Positions 34,881 to 41,762 of a stretch of DNA of 64,000 nt are shown here, one piece after another. Origin of the DNA: Deltaproteobacteria bacterium (GTDB lineage Bacteria > Myxococcota_A > Polyangia > Polyangiales > Houyiibacteriaceae); NCBI GenBank assembly GCA_017644045.1, contig JAEPMI010000001.1:736470-800469 (forward strand), in the 5' to 3' direction. The first letter of the stretch is position 1, and every line of letters starts with the position of its first letter. Under the pieces are notes generated by a model, which saw nothing but the letters and a program-made list of their open reading frames with translations, had not been told where the DNA came from and ran no database searches. A program made the position numbers and the translations under genes.

Positions 34881-34907
34881 TGTCGATCGGCCGCGACCTC
34901 GCTCGAC
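34881..34907 (+). promoter_or_regulatory. ECF42-type promoter for the divergent VOC gene
   Basis: TGTCGA (34881-34886), 17-bp spacer, CGAC (34904-34907), the same elements and spacing as the promoter of the YCII-sigma operon. The VOC start codon is 53 bp downstream. The two promoters point away from each other with 86 bp between their -35 boxes. Confidence 0.7.
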
Positions 34908-34960
34908 CTCTTCGTGACACCGCGGCTCGACAGGCGAGTCGCTCGATGAGGAGAACCGAC

Positions 34961-35719
34961 ATGACCGATTCCAACGCGCACCAGGGCCACTTCAGCTGGC
35001 ACGAGCTCTTCACCAACGACCTCGAGAAGGCCAAGGGCTTCTACGGGGAGCTGCTCGGCTGGACGATCGAGCCGATGACCATGGGTGACGGCAAGGAGTA
35101 CCCGCTCATCAAGGCGGGCGACGCCGGCATCGGTGGGATGACCCCGCCGCCGATGGAGGGCGCGCCGGCGCACTGGGCCGGCTACGTGACCGTGGCCGAC
35201 GTGGACGCGACGGCAGCGAAGATGATCGAGCTCGGCGCCGAGTCGCTCATGGATGCCTTCGACGTGCCGGGCGTCGGCCGCATCCAGGGCATCAGCGACC
35301 CACAGGGCGGGAAGTTCCTGCTCTTCGCGCCCGAGGGCGACGAGCCCAACACCGAAGCCGGCGTGGGTCAGTGGCACTGGAACGAGCTCTGGGCCAAGGA
35401 CGCGGACGCCGCGGCGACCTTCTACGCCGAGGCGCTCGGCCTCGAGAAGAAGACGATGGAGATGCCCAACGGCAGCTACTTCATTCTCGAGGGCGAAGGC
35501 GGCGTGCCCCGCGCCGGGATCATGACCTCGCCGGACGCGTCCATCCCACCGCACTGGGCCTTCTATGTGCAGGTCGACGACGTGGACGCGACCCGGAAGA
35601 AGGCGGAGAAGCTCGGCGGTGCGACCCAGGGAGACGTGATGGAGGTGCCCGGGGTCGGCCGCTTCGGTTTCATCACGGATCGCGAGGGCGCACGGCTCGG
35701 CGTCATCGCGCCGAGCTGA
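34961..35719 (+). CDS. VOC (glyoxalase/bleomycin-resistance) family protein, two-domain
   Basis: Two vicinal-oxygen-chelate domains in tandem: HFSWHELFTNDLEKAKGFYGELLGW opens the first and WHWNELWAKDADAAATFYAEALGL the second, each with a WH(E/N)EL start and a C-terminal IxDPQGGKF or ITDREGARL strand. The family holds dioxygenases, glyoxalases and fosfomycin/bleomycin resistance proteins; this hydroxylase-like pair is common and uncharacterised. ATG 34961 is preceded by GAGGAG at a good distance. It has its own ECF42-type promoter and so is a likely member of that sigma factor's regulon. Confidence 0.88.
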   Translation: MTDSNAHQGHFSWHELFTNDLEKAKGFYGELLGWTIEPMTMGDGKEYPLIKAGDAGIGGMTPPPMEGAPAHWAGYVTVADVDATAAKMIELGAESLMDAFDVPGVGRIQGISDPQGGKFLLFAPEGDEPNTEAGVGQWHWNELWAKDADAAATFYAEALGLEKKTMEMPNGSYFILEGEGGVPRAGIMTSPDASIPPHWAFYVQVDDVDATRKKAEKLGGATQGDVMEVPGVGRFGFITDREGARLGVIAPS

Positions 35720-35735
35720 GCTCGCACGACCGTTT

Positions 35736-35757
35736 CGCCCCCGCGCAGGCGGGGGCG
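35736..35757 (+). terminator. GC-rich hairpin after the VOC gene
   Basis: A perfect 9-bp stem, CGCCCCCGC with its complement, closes a GCAG loop 16 bp past the stop. There is no T-run, so it is a candidate only. Confidence 0.5.
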
Positions 35758-35796
35758 AGGCGGACCCTACGGCAACACGCGACCTGAGGCTCAGGT

Positions 35797-36600
35797 ATGG
35801 TGCCGCCGATGGGCGACATCTTCAGCGTCGAGAACCTGGTCAACCTGGTGGTGCTGGTCTTCCTCCAGGCCGTGCTCGGGTTCGACAACCTGCTCTATCT
35901 GTCGATCGAGTCGAAGCGAGCGCCGAAGGACCAGCAGTCGCGCGTGCGGCGGATCGGGATCCTCCTCGCCATCGCCCTGCGCATCGTCCTGCTCTTCGTG
36001 GTGCTCATGCTGCTGGAGAGCTTCTCGGAGCCCTTCCTGGAGGTGCCCTTCGAAGGGATCCTCGAAGGCAGCTTCAACTTCGCCACCACGGTCTTCCTCA
36101 TCGGCGGCGTCTTCATCATCTACACCGCCGTCAAAGAGATCCGGCACATGATCAGCATCGACGACCTCGACGAATCGGTCGAAGGGGAAGAGAAGAGCGT
36201 CGCGCAGGTCCTCGTCATGATCGTGGTGATGAACCTCGTCTTCTCCTTCGACTCGATCCTGAGCGCGGTGGCGATCACCCGAGTCACCTGGGTCCTGACC
36301 GCGGCGATTCTCGCGTCGGGCCTGGGCATGTTGGTGCTCGCGGATCGCGTCGCGGAGTTCCTCCAGCGCAACCGCAAGTACGAGGTGCTCGGCCTCTTCA
36401 TCCTCCTGATCGTCGGCGTGGTGCTCCTCGGCGAAGGTGGACACGAAGCGCACCTGAAGATCTTCGGCTACGCGGTCGAGCCGATGAGCAAGATGACGTT
36501 CTACTTCTCCATCGTCGTGCTCGTGGTCGTCGACGTGCTCCAGGGTCGCTACCAGAAGAAGCTCGAGGCCCGCCGAAGCCGGGAGCGCGACGCTTCCTAG
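35797..36600 (+). CDS. TerC family integral membrane protein
   Basis: Seven or so membrane segments carry the two TerC hallmarks: VLGFDNLLYLS with Asp30 and FSFDSILSAVAIT with Asp152. These acidic residues within the membrane are conserved in the family, which includes tellurite-resistance TerC and the manganese exporters MeeF/MeeY and Alx. A metal ion exporter, perhaps for manganese, is the best inference. Start ATG 35797, with ATG 35809 as alternative. Its stop shares CTAG with the convergent TetR gene. Confidence 0.88.
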   Translation: MVPPMGDIFSVENLVNLVVLVFLQAVLGFDNLLYLSIESKRAPKDQQSRVRRIGILLAIALRIVLLFVVLMLLESFSEPFLEVPFEGILEGSFNFATTVFLIGGVFIIYTAVKEIRHMISIDDLDESVEGEEKSVAQVLVMIVVMNLVFSFDSILSAVAITRVTWVLTAAILASGLGMLVLADRVAEFLQRNRKYEVLGLFILLIVGVVLLGEGGHEAHLKIFGYAVEPMSKMTFYFSIVVLVVVDVLQGRYQKKLEARRSRERDAS

Positions 36601-37175
36601 AGCAGCGCGGCGACGGTTCGCCGCATCGCGGCCTTCGAGCGTTCGACGTCGAAGCCGTGGTCGTCCCGCAGGTGCGCCCACGCGCTCCACGAGGTGGCCG
36701 CGAGGAGCGCGTCGAGAACGACCTCCCGTTCGCCATCCGGCAGGTCCTTCGCGAAGAGCCCTTGCAGGTGCATCCGAGCGAGTGTTCGGTTCTTCGCCTG
36801 CGACTCACGGACGAGCGCGTTGCGGTGCTTCAGACGCTCGGCCACTCGACGCAGCGGCATGATGAACTCGTAGATCGCCGTGCGGTGTTCGACGAGTGCG
36901 TCGATCCTGGCGTCCCGAGTGGGTCCACCGGTGGGCGCAGGGAAACGCTGCATGACCTCGGTGCGCTGCATCTCCATCGCGGCGCGCTGGACGTCCTCGA
37001 TGTCTTCGAAGAGCCGGAAGACCGTGCGACGGGAGAGCTTGGCGCGGTCCGCGACCTCCTTCGCGGTCGGCACCTCCCCCGTCTCCCGGATCAGATCGAA
37101 CATCGCCTTCGCGGTCTTCTCGCGGTTGTCCGCCGCCCGGCGTCGACGGCCGTCTTCCACCTCGGTCACGCTCAC
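36597..37175 (-). CDS. TetR family transcriptional regulator
   Basis: An N-terminal helix-turn-helix (TAKEVADRAKLSRRTVFRLFEDIEDV, residues about 38-63) is typical of TetR proteins, with the conserved aromatic pair replaced by FRLF. The helical C-terminal domain (70-192) would bind a ligand. Start is GTG 37175. A symmetric site 20 bp upstream may be its operator, controlling itself and possibly the divergent lipoprotein gene. The gene overlaps the end of the convergent TerC gene by four bases. Confidence 0.82.
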   Translation of the reverse strand: MSVTEVEDGRRRRAADNREKTAKAMFDLIRETGEVPTAKEVADRAKLSRRTVFRLFEDIEDVQRAAMEMQRTEVMQRFPAPTGGPTRDARIDALVEHRTAIYEFIMPLRRVAERLKHRNALVRESQAKNRTLARMHLQGLFAKDLPDGEREVVLDALLAATSWSAWAHLRDDHGFDVERSKAAMRRTVAALL

Positions 37176-37195
37176 GGAGTCATCCTATCTTCTGT

Positions 37196-37220
37196 CACCC
37201 GGGGTGTCACACCCGGGGTG
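37196..37220. promoter_or_regulatory. candidate TetR operator: two CACCCGGGGTG sites
   Basis: CACCCGGGGTG occurs at 37196-37206 and 37210-37220, separated by TCA. Each is a palindrome about a central base, and the sequence between them, GTGTCACAC, is also symmetric. The site lies between the divergent TetR and lipoprotein genes, close to both starts. Binding by TetR is inferred. Confidence 0.5.
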
Positions 37221-37255
37221 GAGCGTGACTCGCGCCGCCCGGTGAGTCATGGAGC

Positions 37256-38260
37256 ATGGAGATGCGCGCTCTACTCATCGTGCTCCTCGCCGGCTGCGGC
37301 GCCAAGAGCGGGCTCGAGGTCGAGGTGCGGCCCTTCGACGCGGGCCCCGACATGGCGGAGTGCGGGCGGGACCGGGAGTGCGACGATGGCCTCGAGTGCA
37401 CCCGCGACGAGTGCACCGGGGGACGCTGCGAGCGCGTGGCCCGGGACGGGCGCTGCGAGGACACGCGCTGCACGGTGGGACGCTGCGACCTGGAGCTCGG
37501 GTGCGTCGCGGAACCGATCGGCTGCAGCGACGGGGTGAGCTGCACGGTCGACGAATGCTCGGAGGACGAGGGCTGCACGAGCACGCCGGACGACGCCCTC
37601 TGCCCCATCAGCAACCGCTGCGATCCGGTGCGCGGGTGCATCGCCCGGGCGCTGGTCCATGACGACCGCGCGCTCTACGAGGTCGAGCTCCCGAGTGGCG
37701 AGCTCAACTTCCTCACGCGGACCGGCGCGAGCTTCACCGACATCGCGCTCGCGAACGACCGCGAGCTCTACGCGGTGAGCCGGACCCAGCTCTACGGGAT
37801 CGACGACGCGACCCCGACGGTGCGACCCCTCGATCTCTCCGACCGTTGGGTCGCCCTCGACGTGGGCCCCGACGGTCAGCTCTACGCCGCCGGGGAGAAC
37901 GAGCGGGTGGTGGCCATCGACCTCGAGACCTTCGCCTCGCGGGTCGTCGCCCGGCTGCCCCCGCCCTTCGTCGCGTCCGGCGACATCGCCTTCGTGGAAG
38001 GGCGCATGCTGATCACGGTCACCGACCGACCGTCGTCCTCGAGCGACGACACCCGCCTGGCCGAGATCGATCTCGCCAGCGGCACGGCCCGCATCCTCGG
38101 TCGAACCGGCTTCCCCTGCATCTGGGCGCTCGCGGCGTTCGGGCCGCAGCTCTTCGGGTTCACCTGCGACGGCACCCTCCTGCGAATGGACCCCTTCACG
38201 GGAGACTCGGAGCTGGTTCGAACCCTCGGCATCCGGGTCGGCGGCGCCGCAGCGCGCTGA
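37256..38260 (+). CDS. Cys-rich lipoprotein with propeller-like C-terminus
   Basis: The signal ends LLAGC (Cys14). Residues 30-130 hold about eighteen cysteines in short EGF-like spacings (CGRDRECDDGLECTRDEC, GCSDGVSCTVDECSEDEGC), a pattern frequent in myxobacterial surface lipoproteins. The C-terminal 190 residues show beta-propeller-like strands (ALYEVELPSGELNFLTRTG, TRLAEIDLASGTARILGRTG). Function unknown. Divergent from the TetR gene across a candidate operator. Start may be ATG 37256 or 37262. Confidence 0.82.
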   Translation: MEMRALLIVLLAGCGAKSGLEVEVRPFDAGPDMAECGRDRECDDGLECTRDECTGGRCERVARDGRCEDTRCTVGRCDLELGCVAEPIGCSDGVSCTVDECSEDEGCTSTPDDALCPISNRCDPVRGCIARALVHDDRALYEVELPSGELNFLTRTGASFTDIALANDRELYAVSRTQLYGIDDATPTVRPLDLSDRWVALDVGPDGQLYAAGENERVVAIDLETFASRVVARLPPPFVASGDIAFVEGRMLITVTDRPSSSSDDTRLAEIDLASGTARILGRTGFPCIWALAAFGPQLFGFTCDGTLLRMDPFTGDSELVRTLGIRVGGAAAR

Positions 38261-38263
38261 CCC

Positions 38264-39244
38264 TCAGCGACTCAGCGCGAAGATCAGGAAGCCGATGAGC
38301 GCCAGCGCCGCCGCGCTGCCGAGCACGACCAGGAGGATCTTCGCGACCGACCAGGGCGCCTTGCCGAAGACGCACGACGGGTCCTGCCCGTGCACGATCG
38401 CGCGATAGAGGTCGCCGCGGTAGCGATAGGCGAGGACGTAGCTGGGGAACGCATAGCGCCGCGTGCGCAGTCGCTGGGGGAGCACCGCGGCCGCGAGCTT
38501 CCGCATCCGCGAGCCAGGCACGAACTGCTTGGCGTGTTGCTTCGCCTGAGCGAGCACGGCGCGATCGATGATTCTTCGCGCGGACGAGCGCGGCACGTCG
38601 AAGCGTTCGATCGCCGCGCCCTGCATCGCGTGCGGTTCGCTGACGGCGCTGCCGAGGTCGAAGTGGCGCGCGAGCTTCTCGACCTCGTCGTTCGTGAGGC
38701 CGCGCGACGCGCTCACCAGCGCCTGGCGCACGGTCAGCGGCACCTGCCCCGAGTGCGGGGCCCACGCCGAGCGCCTGGCCCCTGCGTTCGAGTCCGCGGT
38801 CCAGCTCACCAGCGCTTCGACGTCGAAGGTCCAGCCGACCCACCAGAGCGGTGTCAGGTCCGCGACGGTCGCCTCGCTCGCGAGGTCGCCCGGCCGGAAC
38901 CAGCCGAGCGAACCGAGCCAGGTCTTCAGCGCCTCGCGCGCCGTCGCCGGATCGACGCGGAAGGGCAGATACGCGTCCGCCGCATCGATGGGGTCCTCGC
39001 TCTCTTCGAGGTGAGCGACCGATCCACAGAAGGCACACTTGGGCGCCTTGGCGTCGACATCGTAGGTGAGCGCGGCGCCGCAGCCATCACAGCGAAGGAT
39101 GCGCGCGACCACCTTCTGCACCGCAGCCGCGTTCGCGGGGACCGGGAGGAAGCAGACGGCGCAGCGCAGGTCCTCTTGCTCGATCGGGCTCCCACAGCGA
39201 CCGCAACCCGGCTTGCCGCGCTCCTCTTCCCAGACGTCGGTCAA
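38264..39244 (-). CDS. zinc-ribbon membrane protein, partner 2
   Basis: The N-terminus has two zinc ribbons: CGRC/CAVC (Cys14, 17, 28, 31) and CDGC/CAFC (about 52-73). A mixed domain follows with SASRGLTNDEVEKLARHFD, and a single C-terminal membrane helix (ILLVVLGSAAALALIGFLIFAL). The same ASRGxxNDExE segment occurs in the upstream gene, so the two are diverged paralogues. TTG 39244 overlaps the upstream stop (TTGA), indicating coupling. Function unknown. Confidence 0.75.
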   Translation of the reverse strand: MTDVWEEERGKPGCGRCGSPIEQEDLRCAVCFLPVPANAAAVQKVVARILRCDGCGAALTYDVDAKAPKCAFCGSVAHLEESEDPIDAADAYLPFRVDPATAREALKTWLGSLGWFRPGDLASEATVADLTPLWWVGWTFDVEALVSWTADSNAGARRSAWAPHSGQVPLTVRQALVSASRGLTNDEVEKLARHFDLGSAVSEPHAMQGAAIERFDVPRSSARRIIDRAVLAQAKQHAKQFVPGSRMRKLAAAVLPQRLRTRRYAFPSYVLAYRYRGDLYRAIVHGQDPSCVFGKAPWSVAKILLVVLGSAAALALIGFLIFALSR

Positions 39245-40146
39245 CGGCTCGCCTCCAAGGCCAGGAGGACGACGCCGGCCACCACGGCCAATGCCAGGAG
39301 GATCGCGACGGTGATCTTCAGCCAGCTCTTCGGAGGCTTGCCGGTGATCTTCCCGGTCTGACCGTTCACGAGCAGCCGTACCGGCGGCTTCTCCGGGTCG
39401 TAGCGCACCGGCAGCACCCAGACCGGCATCATCGCGAGCCGGAGATCTTCGCCGTCGAAGCGAGTGGAGTGCTGGAGGCTGCGATGGCTGTCGCCGGGCA
39501 TGAAGCCGCCGAGCATTCGCCCCACTTGCGCCGCGGCCTCGCCCCGCGCGAGCTCCACGCACTGCGCCGGTGCGTACGAAGGTTCTTCGGCGCCCCAGCC
39601 GCTGAGCAGGATCGGATCGAAACGCCTCAGGTCACGAAAGTCGAAGGGCTCGATGGCCTCGAGCTCGTCGTTGGGGATGCCGCGCGACGCGGTGACGACG
39701 TGGTCGCTCACGTAGATCGAGTGGAGTCCCTGGAGCGATCGCCATTCGGTCTTGGTCTTGGTGCGCGTCCGGGTGACGGTACGCCCCTTGCTGTCGGTGG
39801 TCGTGTAGGTCTCGGTGACCGTGTAGTTCTCACCGATCTGCGCCGAGTACTGGCTGTGGGCGATCGCGGAATAGAGATAGGTCGGGACGTAGAGCCCCCG
39901 GATCTCCTCGACGGCCGCCTTGCGGAACGATTGTGGCGCGAAGAACGCGCCCTTCACCCAGCGGCGTGCGACCTCGAGCGCCTTCTCGGGCGGAAGGGCG
40001 AAGCCAATCGCGAGCTCGGGGTTCGGCCGATCGGCGGTCGACGGGCGGTCCACCACCTGTGGCGAGCCACAGTAGAGACACTTGCCCGTCCGCCGATCGG
40101 CTTCGATCTCGACCCGCGCGCCACAGCTCTGACACTCCAGCTGCAT
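39241..40146 (-). CDS. zinc-ribbon membrane protein, partner 1
   Basis: An N-terminal zinc ribbon (CQSC at 5-8, CLYC at 23-26) is followed by a domain with VPTYLYSAIAHSQYSAQIG and a Thr-rich strand (TVTETYTTTDSKGRTVTRT), then VTASRGIPNDELEAIEPFD. One membrane helix ends it (ITVAILLALAVVAGVVLLAL). The layout recalls proteins annotated as zinc-ribbon or helicase-derived TM proteins near membrane proteases, but no activity is known. Coupled to the downstream paralogue. Confidence 0.75.
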   Translation of the reverse strand: MQLECQSCGARVEIEADRRTGKCLYCGSPQVVDRPSTADRPNPELAIGFALPPEKALEVARRWVKGAFFAPQSFRKAAVEEIRGLYVPTYLYSAIAHSQYSAQIGENYTVTETYTTTDSKGRTVTRTRTKTKTEWRSLQGLHSIYVSDHVVTASRGIPNDELEAIEPFDFRDLRRFDPILLSGWGAEEPSYAPAQCVELARGEAAAQVGRMLGGFMPGDSHRSLQHSTRFDGEDLRLAMMPVWVLPVRYDPEKPPVRLLVNGQTGKITGKPPKSWLKITVAILLALAVVAGVVLLALEASR

Positions 40147-40170
40147 CGCGCGGATGGTACGTGCCTGACG

Positions 40171-40770
40171 CTACGGCGCGAAGCCGCACATGGCGCGACA
40201 GACCCCGCCGGAGATCCCGAGCATCATGATCGGGCAGCACATGTCGGTTCCATCCGTGCAGTCGGCGGGGCTGTGACAGAGCTCGAAGGAGCCGAATCCA
40301 TCGCACGAGTCGGTGGTGCACTCCACGGTGGCGCCACCCGCGCCACCGGTGCCACAGCAGACTTCACCGCCGCCGCAGTCCTCGGGGCCGTCGCAGGTCG
40401 CGGTACCTCCCGCGCAGGCGTCGCCCGCGGTGATGCACTCGAAGCTCGCGGAGCCGCCGGCGAACGTTGCGCAGCACTCCTGGGTCGCGGCGTCGCAGGT
40501 CATGTCGCCGCAGTCGATCGTGCCCGCGGTGCCGCTCCCACCGTCGGTGTCGGTCGTCGTGCCCATGTCGTCCCCGGGGGTCGTCCCGAGGTCGTCGCCG
40601 GGAGTGGTCCCCAGGTCGTCACCGCCGGTCCCGAGGTCGTCGCCGGGCGAGGTGCCCAGGTCGCTGCTCGAGCCGCCCATGTCGGTGCCGGGGTCGTCCT
40701 CGGCCGGTCCGTCATCATCACCACAACCCACGGCGAGCGCCGCCGCGAGCATCAAGCAAGTCCATCGCAT
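40171..40770 (-). CDS. Cys-rich lipoprotein with DDLGTTPG repeats
   Basis: ATG 40770 with GGGAGACC upstream gives a signal ending AVGC (Cys16). Residues 20-80 are a low-complexity linker of repeated DLGT and GDD units, and residues 90-199 contain about twenty cysteines in CC pairs (CDAATQECCATF, CGGGEVCCGTG, DMCCPIMML). The linker matches the Asp-rich type of the other lipoproteins in the window. Function unknown; probably an outer-surface protein stabilised by disulfides. Confidence 0.8.
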   Translation of the reverse strand: MRWTCLMLAAALAVGCGDDDGPAEDDPGTDMGGSSSDLGTSPGDDLGTGGDDLGTTPGDDLGTTPGDDMGTTTDTDGGSGTAGTIDCGDMTCDAATQECCATFAGGSASFECITAGDACAGGTATCDGPEDCGGGEVCCGTGGAGGATVECTTDSCDGFGSFELCHSPADCTDGTDMCCPIMMLGISGGVCRAMCGFAP

Positions 40771-40832
40771 GAAGGTCTCCCACCCGCCGGTTGCGCCGAC
40801 GGCCACGCTGGAAGCCTACCAGATGGTCCGAA

Positions 40833-41564
40833 TCAGCGGTTCAGCCGGGCGCCCGTGACGGCCTGGATCAAGCGCTCGAGTCCCCGGAAGAACCCGATCT
40901 TGTCGAGCGGACCGTTCATCCAGCCGGTGGTCACGCAGTAGCCGTTGTCGTGCGGCGACGCGTGGTGACCCGCGTGCGAGTCCGGCGAGAGCACGAGCCC
41001 CGTCTTCTGGAGCAGGCGGATCGCGCGCGGCGGCTCGCTCATGTGAGCCCACTTGTGGAGCTGGCTGGTGAGCGCGATGAAGAGGCCCGCGAAGAAGAGG
41101 AAGATGGTCGGGCCGGCGCCGAGCACCTCGGGCGCCCACGCCGCGGGCGCGGTGAGCGCCACCGAGAGCATCGCGTTGTGACCGTTGGTCTCGACGAAGT
41201 CGTGACCGACCATCGCTTTCGGATCGAGGTGATGCTGGCGGAAGGTCCGGATGGCGAGCTGACCGACGATGGGGGTGTCGACCGAGCCCCAGGTGTCGAA
41301 GCCCCAGTGGACGAGCCCCGAGACGAGGTCGGCCACCGCGATCCCGGCCACGATGGCGACGAACCAGACGAGCACCCCGGCGTCGGCGTGGTGCCACGCG
41401 CCCGCGGCGGCTCCGATCATGCTCAGCGCGGCGAGCCCGAGCCCGAGCCACTCGTAGCGCCGGTGCGCGCCGGTGTATCCCGCCTCCAGACTCTCGACCG
41501 TCTCCGGCTCTCTCCCCACGGGGCTTGCCTCGTCCTGGCCGGCCCCCTCCACTGCCGTGTTCAT
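40833..41564 (-). CDS. carF: plasmanylethanolamine desaturase, CarF/TMEM189 family
   Basis: The 243-residue protein has four membrane segments and the family's histidine pattern: DLVSGLVHWGFDTWGS (His86), FRQHHLDPKAM (111-112), GHNAM (129), QLHKWAH (170, 174) and SPDSHAGHHASPHDNGYC (197-205). These match CarF of Myxococcus xanthus, its animal homologue TMEM189/PEDS1, and Kua proteins. They introduce the vinyl-ether bond of plasmalogens, a diiron desaturase reaction in the membrane. In M. xanthus CarF is needed for the singlet-oxygen/light response. GGGAGG precedes ATG 41564. Neighbours give no carotenoid genes. Confidence 0.88.
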   Translation of the reverse strand: MNTAVEGAGQDEASPVGREPETVESLEAGYTGAHRRYEWLGLGLAALSMIGAAAGAWHHADAGVLVWFVAIVAGIAVADLVSGLVHWGFDTWGSVDTPIVGQLAIRTFRQHHLDPKAMVGHDFVETNGHNAMLSVALTAPAAWAPEVLGAGPTIFLFFAGLFIALTSQLHKWAHMSEPPRAIRLLQKTGLVLSPDSHAGHHASPHDNGYCVTTGWMNGPLDKIGFFRGLERLIQAVTGARLNR

Positions 41565-41762
41565 CCCTCGCACCTCCCGCGATCCATTATGCGCCAAATC
41601 GACTCCGTTGGAGGAGATACGAGCGAAGGGTCCGATCGGTTCATTTCCGTTTGATTTCGGAGGAGCCGAGCCGGTCGCTTCCCGTCGGTGGTGGTCAGAC
41701 ACCGTGCGGGGGAATTCAACGACACTGTTGTAGGACAGCCTGCGCGCGCTCACTCTGGGCGG

